NCBI RefSeq assembly: GCF_000245015.1
Contig: NZ_JH600070.1
Location: 2,266,634 to 2,330,633, forward strand
Direction: 5' to 3'
Length of the DNA stretch: 64,000 nt
From: Beggiatoa alba B18LD
GTDB taxonomy: Bacteria > Pseudomonadota > Gammaproteobacteria > Beggiatoales > Beggiatoaceae
In this document: piece after piece, positions 53,390 through 62,526 of the stretch
Layout of the letters: every line of letters starts with the position of its first letter
How positions within the stretch are numbered: position 1 is the stretch's first letter
Notes under the pieces: model-generated
Seen by the model: the letters and a program-made list of their open reading frames with translations, nothing else
The model's database searches: none
What the model was told of the DNA's origin: nothing
Translations under genes and position numbers: made by a program

Positions 53390-53466
53390 TATAGTAAACG
53401 TATCATAAAATTATTTAAATTTAGGATTGGCAGTCTTTCGCATCGTTTTATAGGGCGTTTACTATA
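53390..53466. repeat. Rpn-associated palindromic element, 5' end of unit 2
   Basis: Read on the minus strand it begins TATAGTAAACGCCCTATAAA and ends GATACGTTTACTATA, 27 bases before the Rpn start, exactly as in unit 1. The core is partly decayed (GACTGCCAATCC). Confidence 0.88.
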
Positions 53467-53474
53467 TATTGCAC

Positions 53475-54218
53475 TTATAAAAACTCAAATCGATAACCTT
53501 CCATCACGCTATTACCTTCAATCACATACGACATATCGATTAAATCAAAACGAACATGCACAATTGCACCCGCTTGCATTTCCTCTTTAATATCGACATT
53601 TAAATACTCTTTTGGTGTAAAACGTCGTTGCGCAATCGCTTTGCCATGACGGTCTTCAAACGTCAGTTCCAAAATAGGATAAGGCTGTGGAAAAGGGGCA
53701 TCATTCACAAACGTTGCGTTGACTTGCAACATATCAGGCGATTCTGGATGAATCTGCACAATCCGCTCCTGCATATGAATGGCATCTAAATTGCGCGTTT
53801 CAGGTAACTGACAACCTGCTAACTCACAACCTTGAACCAAAACAGGACGTAATTGTGCATTTTGCAAAAACACCTCAGGATACATAAACCATGTGTACTG
53901 TAAGCCTAAAAGACCGATTAAAAACACACTGATGATTGACCACACAATCACTGTACCTAAACGGCTTTTTTTACTATTTTTAACTACATCCGCAATATCT
54001 TCATCCGTTAAATCATCCTCAGTTAATGTCGCTGTCTGATGAACACTCGCAGCGGTTGCTGTTTTCTTTTTATTCTCTTTAGGCACTTCTTTAATTAAAT
54101 TTTTAGAAGCATCAAAAACATGCTGGCAGTTAGCACATTTCACATGTCCTTGAGCAACATTTAAATGTGCGGTATTAACGCGGAAAATAGTTTGACAATG
54201 CGGACACTGTGCGTACAT
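53475..54218 (-). CDS. Zinc-ribbon DUF3426 membrane protein
   Basis: The 247-residue protein starts at the ATG at 54218 (MYAQCPHCQTIFRV). The N-terminus is an MJ0042-type zinc ribbon with CPHC and CANC. A Lys/Thr-rich linker leads to one transmembrane helix (TVIVWSIISVFLIGLLGLQY) and a C-terminal DUF3426 domain of beta strands, with PFPQPYPILELTFEDRHGKA. The family is common in beta- and gammaproteobacteria, frequently next to prmA, as here, and its function is unknown. An in-frame TTG four codons upstream is not favoured. The gene ends only 9 bases from the Rpn element. Confidence 0.87.
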   Translation of the reverse strand: MYAQCPHCQTIFRVNTAHLNVAQGHVKCANCQHVFDASKNLIKEVPKENKKKTATAASVHQTATLTEDDLTDEDIADVVKNSKKSRLGTVIVWSIISVFLIGLLGLQYTWFMYPEVFLQNAQLRPVLVQGCELAGCQLPETRNLDAIHMQERIVQIHPESPDMLQVNATFVNDAPFPQPYPILELTFEDRHGKAIAQRRFTPKEYLNVDIKEEMQAGAIVHVRFDLIDMSYVIEGNSVMEGYRFEFL

Positions 54219-54311
54219 GGCTACTCTCAACTCGTTAGAAAATAAAATATAGTGTAAAGCAGATACAACATGAGATAAATCCTACGTATCTGAAAACCAT
54301 TCAAAGACAAC

Positions 54312-55196
54312 TTACCCACGTTTATATCCGACAACCCTAACCCAGCCCTCTTTTTCAGTCACGCTTAACTGTTCAAAATAAGTCGCGTAAGCCGTCACAA
54401 CCATATCCGCTTGTGTTTGTAAAATGCCTGATAACACAATGGGCGCACCCGCAGGCAAATACTCAGCAAAGGTTTTTGCTAAACTGATTAAAGGATTTGC
54501 CAAAATATTGGCTAATAAAACATCGGCTTGTGGCAATGTAAATGCTTCAGGTAAAGCCGTATAAATCATTGCAGAAACCCCATTTTTCTCAGCATTATCC
54601 CGAGTTGCTAACAATGCCTGTGGGTCTATATCCACCGCCCAATTTTCTGTCGAGCCTAATTTTGCTGCTGCAATTGCCAAAATGCCTGAACCGCATCCGT
54701 AATCAATCACCCGTTTTCCTGCGAAATTGGTCTGAGCATCTAACCACTCTAAACATAACGCAGTTGTTGGATGCGTCCCTGTTCCAAATGCTAACCCTGG
54801 ATCAAGCAAAATATTAACGGCATCAGGCTCTGGGGGAGATGTCCAACTTGGACAAATCCATAAACGCTCACCAAAACGCATAGGATGAAAATCACTCATC
54901 CAAACCCGTGTCCATTCCTGATCGGCTAAACGCTGTAATTCATAGCTTAATGGCACATCGGCAGATAAAACCGCATGAAAGTGCAATAATAAACTTTCAG
55001 GGTCCGTATCTTCTTCAAATAACGCAAGAATTCGCGTGTTCTGCCAAATAGGTGTTGTATTTAAAGGGGGTTCATACACAGGCTGATCCGCAGCATCTTG
55101 CCAAGTGACCGATAAAGCCCCTAACTCCGTTAAACTGTCAGAAATCTCATCAACGTGTTCTGCATCTGTATTTACGACTAATTGTAACCAAGACAT
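54312..55196 (-). CDS. prmA: Ribosomal protein L11 methyltransferase
   Basis: PrmA trimethylates lysines and the N-terminus of ribosomal protein L11 with SAM. The 294-residue protein has an N-terminal L11-binding domain (MSWLQLVVNTDAEHVDEISD) and a class I methyltransferase domain with LDPGLAFGTGTHPTTALCLE, motif I DYGCGSGILAIAAAKLG and LLANILANPLISLA. Length matches the E. coli enzyme (293). It is upstream of the DUF3426 gene on the same strand, with 93 bases between. Confidence 0.97.
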   Translation of the reverse strand: MSWLQLVVNTDAEHVDEISDSLTELGALSVTWQDAADQPVYEPPLNTTPIWQNTRILALFEEDTDPESLLLHFHAVLSADVPLSYELQRLADQEWTRVWMSDFHPMRFGERLWICPSWTSPPEPDAVNILLDPGLAFGTGTHPTTALCLEWLDAQTNFAGKRVIDYGCGSGILAIAAAKLGSTENWAVDIDPQALLATRDNAEKNGVSAMIYTALPEAFTLPQADVLLANILANPLISLAKTFAEYLPAGAPIVLSGILQTQADMVVTAYATYFEQLSVTEKEGWVRVVGYKRG

Positions 55197-55564
55197 TGTT
55201 TTATTTCGTATAAAGTCAAAAGAAAAAGAAACGGCATATAAACTGCAAAATTAAAAAATAGTCATCAAAGCAGACAAAAAATTACAGTTTTATTAAGCCC
55301 CATATTTTGGCGAATTCTATTGATTCATGAAAGAGTTATATTGCATTGCAATATTGAAACTTAGAAATCACTTTAAGAAGTATATTTTATCTTATTAAAA
55401 TAAATGAACTTTTTAAAATAAAAAAATCAAATACAAGGCTTAACATTTTGACTGCTTATAGTGTATGCTTAGGGAAGCCTAATATTATCAATAAACAAGA
55501 CCAGTTTATTTAATCTGGCTTTACATTGTAATCATAATAACTTGTTTTTAAAGTGGATAAATAA
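55197..55564. other. Divergent AT-rich region between prmA and mrcB
   Basis: No gene is seen in these 368 bases. CCAGTTTATTTAATCTGG near 55502 is a short inverted repeat. The region should contain the promoters of the two divergent genes, but none could be fixed. Confidence 0.45.
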
Positions 55565-57970
55565 ATGACACGCATACGAAAGAAAAAAGTTATTGCTCGT
55601 CGTCGTCCTACCACTTTCACCCCCCAAAATCGTAGTTTTCGCTTTCGCTGGCGTTGGTTAATGCTGATTCTCGTATTTATTCCAACCGCGATTTATGTCA
55701 GTTGGCTGGATGTGAAAGTACGAGAAGATTTTGACGGGCATAGTTGGGCATTACCCGCACGTGTTTATGCAAGTCCTGTTGAAATTTATGCAGGAATGAC
55801 ATTAAACCCTGACAGTTTAATTAATGAACTCAAAGCGATTGGCTATGTAGAATCAGCCGCGCTGAATGAATCAGCTCAGTTTTATCGGGCGGGTACGGAT
55901 ATTAGCATTATGACACGTGCTTTCCAATTTTGGGATGCGAATGAACCCGCGCAAAAAATGCGAATTCGTTTCTTAAAAGATAATAAAGTGGAATGGATTC
56001 GCGATGAATCTACGAAGAAAAGTATCGCATTAGCTCGATTAGAGCCGAAGATGATCGGCAAGATTTATCCAACACACAATGAAGACCGTATTTTAGTCAA
56101 ATATGATGAATTACCGCCTTTATTAGTAAAAGGGTTAGTGGCAGTTGAAGACAGAACTTTCTTTGAACACAATGGTTTAAGTCCACGTGGGATTTTACGG
56201 GCAATGGTTGCTAACCTGCGAGCAGGTGATTGGGTACAAGGCGGTAGTACCATCACACAACAGTTGGTTAAAAACTTATATTTAAACGCTGACCGCACCA
56301 TAGACCGTAAAGTCAATGAAGCTGTTATGGCGTTATTATTAGAATGGCACTACAGCAAATCGCAGATTTTAGAAGCGTATATTAATGAAGTCTATCTCGG
56401 ACAAGATGGAAATCGCTCCATTCATGGAATGGGTGTTGCCTCCTCTTTTTACTTCAATAAGTCTATTGAACAGCTCAAATTACCTGATATTGCGCTATTA
56501 ATCAGCCTTGTGCGTGCTGCCTCGCTTTATAACCCGCGTAAACACCCAGACCGTGCCATTGCGCGACGGAATTTAGTGCTGGATTTAATGGCTGAACGGG
56601 GTGTTATTTCTGAAGCGGATGCAAAACAGGCAAAAGAAGCCCCTTTAAATATTACAGAAGAAGCAAAAGGCACTGTATTCCCCTATCCTGCCTTTTTAGA
56701 ATTAGTGCGCCGTCAATTACGTGAAGATTATCGTGAAGAAGATTTGCGTAATGAAGGACTACAAGTTTTTACCACGCTAGACCCATTTATCCAAAATCTG
56801 GCAGAAAAAGCCATGATTGACGGTATTAAAAAACTGGCAAAAACCAATCGTCGTTTTAATGAATTAGAAGGCGCGATGGTTGTTACCAGTAGCGAAGGTG
56901 GCGAAGTATTGGCTTTAATCAATGGCAAAAATCCCACTTTTGAAGGCTTTAATCGTCCTTTAGATGCCCGTCGACAAATTGGCTCTTTAATCAAAGTCGC
57001 CGTTTACTTAACCGCGTTAGAAAATACTCGAGCATATTCTTTAACCAGCATGTTAAACGATACCGCTTATGAATGGCGTGACCGTAAAACGGGACAAGTT
57101 TGGACACCAAAAAATTATGATTTTCGCGCACGGGGGCGCGTCCCCTTACATTTTGCGCTGGCAAACTCGCTGAACTTAGCAACCGTGCATTTAGGCATGG
57201 AGTTAGGATTAGAAAAAATCCGTAATACCTTACGACGAATGGGTGTAGAACGCGACTTTACGATTTATCCCTCTATGTTATTGGGTAGCGTTGCCTTGAC
57301 ACCATTAGAAGTAACCCAAATGTATCAAAGCCTTGCTAGCGGTGGCTTTCGTGTGCCCTTGCGTTCCATTCGTAATGTATTAACCCATGACGGCAAACCT
57401 TTACAACGTTATGCCCTATCCGTTGAACAACGCTTTGATTCTGCCCCTGTCTTTTTATTAAATTACGCTTTACAAAATGCTGTTCGTGAAGGGACAGGGC
57501 GACAAGTGGCAAAAGTGTTACCAAAAGAGTTAATTATCTCAGGGAAAACAGGGACAACAAACGAATTACGTGATAGTTGGTTTGTCGGCTTTGACAGCGA
57601 ATTATTAACCGTCACGTGGATAGGACGTGATGATAATAAACCAATGGGTTTAAGCGGCTCTACGGGTGCAATGCGGATTTGGAGTGAATTTATTCAATCA
57701 GCAAATACCCGTTCTTCCGCACCGATTACACCGAATCATGTCGAATGGCGTTGGGTGGATGCGGCTGGTAACTGGAGCAGTCGAGGCGCGTCAGGCGCGA
57801 TTCTAGTGCCCTTTGTGACTAATCATAATGACAGTAATCGTTTAGCAAATAACAATCCTGTTTTTAATCCTAACCTGTTAAATAACGCAGAAACAAATAC
57901 AGCAAATGGTGGAACGATAAAAACAGGCAATACAAATGAGACTGAAGCAGTGAACACCCGTTCACCATAA
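55565..57970 (+). CDS. mrcB: Penicillin-binding protein 1B
   Basis: This is a bifunctional peptidoglycan synthase of the inner membrane. The 801-residue protein has a basic cytoplasmic start, one transmembrane helix (about 30-48) and a UB2H-like region (about 65-150). The GT51 glycosyltransferase has catalytic Glu195 in VAVEDRTFFEHNGL and the motif GGSTITQQLVKNLYL. The transpeptidase has Ser474-x-x-Lys477 (GSLIK), Ser535-Leu-Asn537 (ANSLNLA) and the KTGT motif at 661-664. The C-terminal tail after 770 is Asn-rich and of low complexity. The stop is followed by a strong hairpin. Confidence 0.96.
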   Translation: MTRIRKKKVIARRRPTTFTPQNRSFRFRWRWLMLILVFIPTAIYVSWLDVKVREDFDGHSWALPARVYASPVEIYAGMTLNPDSLINELKAIGYVESAALNESAQFYRAGTDISIMTRAFQFWDANEPAQKMRIRFLKDNKVEWIRDESTKKSIALARLEPKMIGKIYPTHNEDRILVKYDELPPLLVKGLVAVEDRTFFEHNGLSPRGILRAMVANLRAGDWVQGGSTITQQLVKNLYLNADRTIDRKVNEAVMALLLEWHYSKSQILEAYINEVYLGQDGNRSIHGMGVASSFYFNKSIEQLKLPDIALLISLVRAASLYNPRKHPDRAIARRNLVLDLMAERGVISEADAKQAKEAPLNITEEAKGTVFPYPAFLELVRRQLREDYREEDLRNEGLQVFTTLDPFIQNLAEKAMIDGIKKLAKTNRRFNELEGAMVVTSSEGGEVLALINGKNPTFEGFNRPLDARRQIGSLIKVAVYLTALENTRAYSLTSMLNDTAYEWRDRKTGQVWTPKNYDFRARGRVPLHFALANSLNLATVHLGMELGLEKIRNTLRRMGVERDFTIYPSMLLGSVALTPLEVTQMYQSLASGGFRVPLRSIRNVLTHDGKPLQRYALSVEQRFDSAPVFLLNYALQNAVREGTGRQVAKVLPKELIISGKTGTTNELRDSWFVGFDSELLTVTWIGRDDNKPMGLSGSTGAMRIWSEFIQSANTRSSAPITPNHVEWRWVDAAGNWSSRGASGAILVPFVTNHNDSNRLANNNPVFNPNLLNNAETNTANGGTIKTGNTNETEAVNTRSP

Positions 57971-57981
57971 TCTCAAAAAAT

Positions 57982-58019
57982 AAGGACTGGCAGTCCTTGA
58001 AGGACTGCCAGTCCTTTAT
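57982..58019. terminator. Terminator made of two mirrored copies of the GGACTGCCAGTCC core
   Basis: AAGGACTGGCAGTCCTT (57982-57998) and AAGGACTGCCAGTCCTT (58000-58016) are exact reverse complements separated by a single base; each is also self-complementary. A/T tracts flank them. It can terminate mrcB and the convergent hydrolase gene. The core equals that of the Rpn-associated element. Confidence 0.8.
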
Positions 58020-58067
58020 TTTTAATCCTATTCATCAATCTAAGTTTGACTACCCGCCAAACTCAAA

Positions 58068-58865
58068 TTATTTAGCAACAGGTTTAAAAATCTCCGCTAA
58101 AAAATTATCCATCATCTGATAAGCACGTATTGCCACTTTTTCATTATAACGCGCTCCCTCACTATTCGCGTCAGGGTCAGTAAATGAATGCACTGCACCG
58201 CCAAAGCTCACTAATTGCCAATCAACATTGGCATCACGCATTTCTTTACTAAATGTTGCCACTTGTTCTTCAGGCACATAAGGGTCATTTGCGCCATGCA
58301 ACACTAAGACTTTTGCCTTAATTTGTTTCGCATCCGCAAGATTTGGCGTATCTAAATTGCCATGGAATGAAACAACCCCCGCAACATCTGCCCCACTACG
58401 AGCGAGTTCTAAGACCGTCCCGCCACCAAAGCAGTAACCAACGGCGGCTAATTGACTGACATCCACAGGCACTGTTTGCGCTTGGGCTTTTAACTCATCG
58501 AGTGCTTTATTAATCCGCGTGCGCATCATGGCTCTATCGCTTCGTACCGTTTTAGCGGCGGCACTGGCTTCATCCGTATTTTTGGGGCGAATATTAACCC
58601 CATACATATCGGTCATGAAAACCACATAACCCCGTTCAGCAATCTTCTTCGCATCTGCTAATGCTGCATCGGTAATACCTAACCAATTGGGAACCATAAT
58701 AATAGCAGGGCGTTTTTGCGTATTACTTGCATCATAAACCAACGTACTGGCAAATTGCTGATTGTCGATACTGTATTCCACAATTTTAGTCTGCAACGCC
58801 GCCATTGCCGTTTGCATGAAATAAAAAGGCACTATGAATAAAGCTAAAAATAATTTAATTTTCAT
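58068..58865 (-). CDS. Exported dienelactone hydrolase family protein
   Basis: The ATG at 58865 has AAAGGAG 9 bases upstream and gives 265 residues starting with a signal peptide (MKIKLFLALFIVPFYFMQTA, cleavage after MAA). The alpha/beta-hydrolase core has the Cys-His-Asp triad of this family: Cys145 in AVGYCFGGGTVLEL, Asp194 in HGANDPYVPEEQ and His226 in GGAVHSFTD. The substrate is unknown; classical members open dienelactones, but exported ones are often general esterases. The frame stays open 27 codons upstream without resemblance to the family. Confidence 0.9.
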   Translation of the reverse strand: MKIKLFLALFIVPFYFMQTAMAALQTKIVEYSIDNQQFASTLVYDASNTQKRPAIIMVPNWLGITDAALADAKKIAERGYVVFMTDMYGVNIRPKNTDEASAAAKTVRSDRAMMRTRINKALDELKAQAQTVPVDVSQLAAVGYCFGGGTVLELARSGADVAGVVSFHGNLDTPNLADAKQIKAKVLVLHGANDPYVPEEQVATFSKEMRDANVDWQLVSFGGAVHSFTDPDANSEGARYNEKVAIRAYQMMDNFLAEIFKPVAK

Positions 58866-59006
58866 AAAACAAACTCCTTTATGGAAGAAAAACCGCTGTT
58901 GAGAAATCAAGTAAGGCTGACTAAAAATAGGCTTATTACAATTCAAGGTTTTTTTTCGTTAAGATGTCCCTATAATTTTTCTTTTCTTAACACAAGGTAT
59001 TTACGT

Positions 59007-59936
59007 ATGTATCAGAAAATAGCTTTTCTCTTATTCTGCTTGCCATGGTTCGCACAGGCAGAAACAACACAATATCAGGTAGATAAAAAAGTGGATGGCT
59101 TAATCTATCTGAATGCTAAACAAGAAACCCAGATTAAAACTAATGCATTTTCTTTCACCCTGCCACAAGGTTGGAGCACTGAAGTCGCACGATATAATTT
59201 AGCTGAATATATCGATATTTATAACAACACCAATTTAGAAGACCATCCCCGTGTTGTGTTAATAGAAACACCAGACCCCAAAAAAACTTTAAAAGAGCGG
59301 GAAGAAAGTTGTCGGACAGAATTTACACGTAACAACACCTTAACAGCTGATAAAGTTGAGTATGAAAAATTCGCTAATGGGCAAGAATGGCTAGTTTGTG
59401 AATATCATGCATTCGATCGCCGCATCGTCTTAGCCGATACCATTATAGATAAAGTGCAATACTCGATTGCTTTAAATATTGCTTTGACAGAATGGGAAGG
59501 TTTAAAAACACAAGTGTTAAACCTCATGCATACAACCACTGTACACAACACCCCAACTGAAGAAAAAACGCTAACCACATTAGCGGGTAAACCCATTATT
59601 GGTGCTTGGCAGATTCAACACAATACTAATCCTGTCTGCTCTGAAACAGTCGTTTTCTCTGCGGATAGAACCTTTACCTCAACATCCACCTCAGGGCAAA
59701 TCATGAGCGGAAAATACCGTTACATAGAGTCTGTTGGTGGCAAAAATCGGATTAAAATTGTCGGTTTTATTTCTGGGGATAATGGCTTGCCTGATTGTTT
59801 CGGAACGATAAACCAAGTCAAAGGAAAAGACTTAGCCATATCGTTAGCATTGAATCCCGATTATAAATCCTTTGTATTGACCGATGGGATTGAAGGCAAC
59901 GCAAAAGACCTGAAATATACCCAACTGGGTCAATAA
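59007..59936 (+). CDS. Secreted protein of unknown function with lipocalin-like C-terminal domain
   Basis: The ATG at 59007 (AAGG about 11 bases upstream) gives 309 residues with a signal peptide (MYQKIAFLLFCLPWFAQA, then ETTQYQ). The N-terminal half has the pattern FSFTLPQGWSTEVARYNLAE of small periplasmic domains. The C-terminal half (GKPIIGAWQIQHNTNPVCSE) resembles lipocalin-like domains that start with a GxW strand. Two cysteines may form a disulfide. Not recognised further. It is divergent from the hydrolase gene, with 141 bases between. Confidence 0.72.
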   Translation: MYQKIAFLLFCLPWFAQAETTQYQVDKKVDGLIYLNAKQETQIKTNAFSFTLPQGWSTEVARYNLAEYIDIYNNTNLEDHPRVVLIETPDPKKTLKEREESCRTEFTRNNTLTADKVEYEKFANGQEWLVCEYHAFDRRIVLADTIIDKVQYSIALNIALTEWEGLKTQVLNLMHTTTVHNTPTEEKTLTTLAGKPIIGAWQIQHNTNPVCSETVVFSADRTFTSTSTSGQIMSGKYRYIESVGGKNRIKIVGFISGDNGLPDCFGTINQVKGKDLAISLALNPDYKSFVLTDGIEGNAKDLKYTQLGQ

Positions 59937-59956
59937 CAGAAATTCGTTGTTATTTT

Positions 59957-59986
59957 AACGGTGATATAACAAGGTATATCACCGTT
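59957..59986 (+). terminator. Hairpin after the secreted-protein gene
   Basis: AACGGTGATATA and TATATCACCGTT form a perfect 12-bp stem with a 6-base loop, 20 bases after the stop. The T-tract is weak, so termination is probable rather than certain. Confidence 0.6.
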
Positions 59987-60007
59987 ACTATTTAACAAAC
60001 GAGTGGC

Positions 60008-60916
60008 ATGAACTGCAACAAGTTAGATAACAATATGTTCCCTCTGATACCTGCTCAAACGCCTGTACTTGTGACGGGTGCAAGCAATCAAATTGGTCAT
60101 TTTTTACTGCCCCATTTACAACAAGCAGGATGGCAAGTAACGGCTATCAGTCGTCAAGCAACAACACGCCCAGATTGGCAACAATTAGATTTACAAACGG
60201 CGGAATTGTCTATTTATCAACCTACTGTCCTAATTCACATTGCCCCATTAAGTTTATTACCAGTTTTACTTGAAAAATTACCCAATAACGCGCCTTTGCA
60301 ACGCTTAATTACCTTTAGCTCTACCAGTCGCTTTACAAAAATCAATTCTAATAATTTCAAAGAACAACAAATTGTTACCCAATTAACACAAGCAGAACAG
60401 GCAATTATTAATATTTGTCTCGCCCGTCAAATTCCCTACACGATTTTTCGCCCTACCTTAGTGTATGGCTGTGGTTTAGATAAAAATATTTCTTTTATCG
60501 CACGATTTATCCAACGTTTTGGCTTTTTTCCACTCATCGGCTCAGGCGTAGGACTACGACAACCTGTTCATGCAGATGACTTAGCCCTTGCCTGCTTACA
60601 AGTCTTAAATAATCCAACAACCTTTAATAAAAGTTACAACTTAAGTGGTGGAGAAACCTTAAGTTATCGCGCTATGGTTGAACATGTTTTCACAACACTT
60701 GGGAAAAAACCGCGTATTCTGGTCATTCCCGAACAAATTTTTTACAGACTAGCGAATTTATTACGTATTTTCCCCATGTTTCGCCATGTATCAGGCGAGA
60801 TGGTGAGTCGGATGAAAACAGATTTATGTTTTGCTTCTACTGATGCCGTGCAAGATTTTGCCTATACACCGAGAGCATTTACTCAAAGCACATTAGGCAT
60901 TCTGTCACAAAAATAA
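60008..60916 (+). CDS. NAD-dependent epimerase/dehydratase family protein
   Basis: The 302-residue protein (or 293 from the ATG at 60035) is an extended short-chain dehydrogenase. The Rossmann motif is VLVTGASNQIGHFLLPHL, and FRPTLVYGCGLDKNISFIAR is the substrate-side segment. The catalytic YxxxK is not evident: the expected Ser is in ITFSSTSRFTKIN, where Tyr is replaced by Phe. It could be a sugar-nucleotide-related or quinone-related reductase, or a non-catalytic NAD-binding protein. Neighbours give no pathway. Confidence 0.8.
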   Translation: MNCNKLDNNMFPLIPAQTPVLVTGASNQIGHFLLPHLQQAGWQVTAISRQATTRPDWQQLDLQTAELSIYQPTVLIHIAPLSLLPVLLEKLPNNAPLQRLITFSSTSRFTKINSNNFKEQQIVTQLTQAEQAIINICLARQIPYTIFRPTLVYGCGLDKNISFIARFIQRFGFFPLIGSGVGLRQPVHADDLALACLQVLNNPTTFNKSYNLSGGETLSYRAMVEHVFTTLGKKPRILVIPEQIFYRLANLLRIFPMFRHVSGEMVSRMKTDLCFASTDAVQDFAYTPRAFTQSTLGILSQK

Positions 60917-61016
60917 AAGGATTTTTCCCCGTTGAAGCCCTATACATTAGACGCTATTTATATAGAAATTACGCGATAAAACGAATTATTGTAAACCATT
61001 AAGAGTTATACCACTC

Positions 61017-62264
61017 ATGCAAACCCCTCCCCCTATTTCTGAACGCTCGCTCATTGCCATTGTTTTTGCTATTCAATTTGTCAACATTGTCGATTTCATG
61101 ATGGTCATGCCTTTAGGAGCTGATTTTGCTCGTAGCTTAGGCATTGATGCGGCACATATTGGCATTATTGGTGGTAGTTATACCATTGGTGCGGCAGTTT
61201 CTGCGATTATCAGCGCATTCTTTCTTGACCGTTATGACCGCCGTACCGCTGTTTTTTACGCAATGGCTGGGCTTATTGTTGCAACGGCTGCTTGTACATT
61301 AGCAACAAATCTTGTTGAACTGGTAACGATTCGAGTCATTACAGGGATTTTTGCAGGACCTTTAACCTCTTTAGTCATTGCCATGATTATCGATGTTGTC
61401 CCCGCAGAACGACGCGGGCAAGCCATGGGGATGGTCATTAGTGCTTTTTCCATCGCGGCAGTATTGGGCGTGCCGATAGGTTTGGAATTAGCCCACTTAG
61501 GTGGTTGGCAAATTCCCTTTTTTGTCATCTCTATTTTAAGTTTATGCGTGGCGATTGCTACCTTATGGATTCTCCCGCCCATGCGTAACCATTTAATTGG
61601 GATACAAGCCAATGCTAAAACCAATTTATTCCGTTTTTTTACCCATACCAATGCATTACTTGCTTATTCGCTAACAGGCTTATCGATGCTCGGTGGTTTT
61701 CTCATCATTCCTAATATCTCCGCCTATGTGCAGTTTAATTTGCATTATCCGCGTGAAGAACTAAGTTTGCTGTATTTAGCAGGCGGAACAGTGAGTTTTA
61801 TTGCCATGCAATTGGCTGGGCGTTGTGCTGACCGTTTTGGTAGTTTTATCGTTGCGTTTTGGGCGAGTATTTTATTAACGCTAGTTATGATAGTAGGATT
61901 TACTTTAGAAAATATACTATTACCTGTCATTGTGATTTTTGCTGGCTTTATGCTGGCGATGTCTTTGCGCAGTGTGGCAATTGCGACTGTCATTGCAAGA
62001 GTACCAAATAGTACGGAACGGGCTGGATTTATGGCGGTCAATGCGGCTGTGCAACACTTAGCCAGTGCAATGGGGGGAATGCTGTCGGCAATGATGTTGC
62101 AATCACAAGCAACAACAGGGGCTTTAATTGGCATGTGGCAAGTGAGCTTGTTATCTATTCTAACAACCTTGTGCTTACCTGTTTTATTCTGGATTTTAGA
62201 AAATCGCTTAGATAATCAATCTGAATCAAGTCCCCGTGACGAGTTGTTATTAAACGAAGGTTAA
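61017..62264 (+). CDS. MFS transporter, DHA1-like
   Basis: The 415-residue protein has about twelve membrane helices. Loop 2-3 (FFLDRYDRRTAVFYAMAG) is the MFS motif A, and AIDVVPAERRGQAMG-like sequence after helix 4 is typical of the DHA1 drug/sugar efflux (AraJ-like) branch. Acidic residues in VNIVDFMMVMPLGADFARSL suggest proton coupling. The substrate cannot be told. It stands alone and is followed by a repeat-type hairpin. Confidence 0.9.
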   Translation: MQTPPPISERSLIAIVFAIQFVNIVDFMMVMPLGADFARSLGIDAAHIGIIGGSYTIGAAVSAIISAFFLDRYDRRTAVFYAMAGLIVATAACTLATNLVELVTIRVITGIFAGPLTSLVIAMIIDVVPAERRGQAMGMVISAFSIAAVLGVPIGLELAHLGGWQIPFFVISILSLCVAIATLWILPPMRNHLIGIQANAKTNLFRFFTHTNALLAYSLTGLSMLGGFLIIPNISAYVQFNLHYPREELSLLYLAGGTVSFIAMQLAGRCADRFGSFIVAFWASILLTLVMIVGFTLENILLPVIVIFAGFMLAMSLRSVAIATVIARVPNSTERAGFMAVNAAVQHLASAMGGMLSAMMLQSQATTGALIGMWQVSLLSILTTLCLPVLFWILENRLDNQSESSPRDELLLNEG

Positions 62265-62286
62265 ACCGCCATTCTACAAAACAAAA

Positions 62287-62317
62287 ACCTGCTAGGTTTT
62301 GAAAACCTAGTAGGTCT
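62287..62317. repeat. CCTGCTAGG hairpin repeat after the MFS gene
   Basis: CCTGCTAGGTTTTGAAAACC followed by TAGTAGG folds as a hairpin and matches the ptsHI terminator region (52156-52192). A second shared motif follows in both places: GTCTTTTTAAAAGAATCTCG near 52322 and a close variant near 62399. Only the hairpin and that motif are shared; the sequence between differs. Confidence 0.7.
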
Positions 62318-62526
62318 GTCGGAACATGCGAAAAGGTTTGAAGGATTGACGGAGGTTACTCTCTTGTTTTTTTTATCAAGATTTAACAGACAAACTGTTG
62401 TCTTTCTAAAAGAAACTCGCCGAACTTAGGTTAATTAACCATTTTGAGTGTCTATTCACGGGGCGGTGCAAGCAGAGAGGGAATGATATAATTAAACTAA
62501 TAATTTTACAGAAGACTGAAGAAATC

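Noticed and set aside
61256-62134. Minus-strand frames opposite the MFS permease
   Set aside because: They are shadows of a membrane-protein gene; the plus strand has clear MFS motifs.
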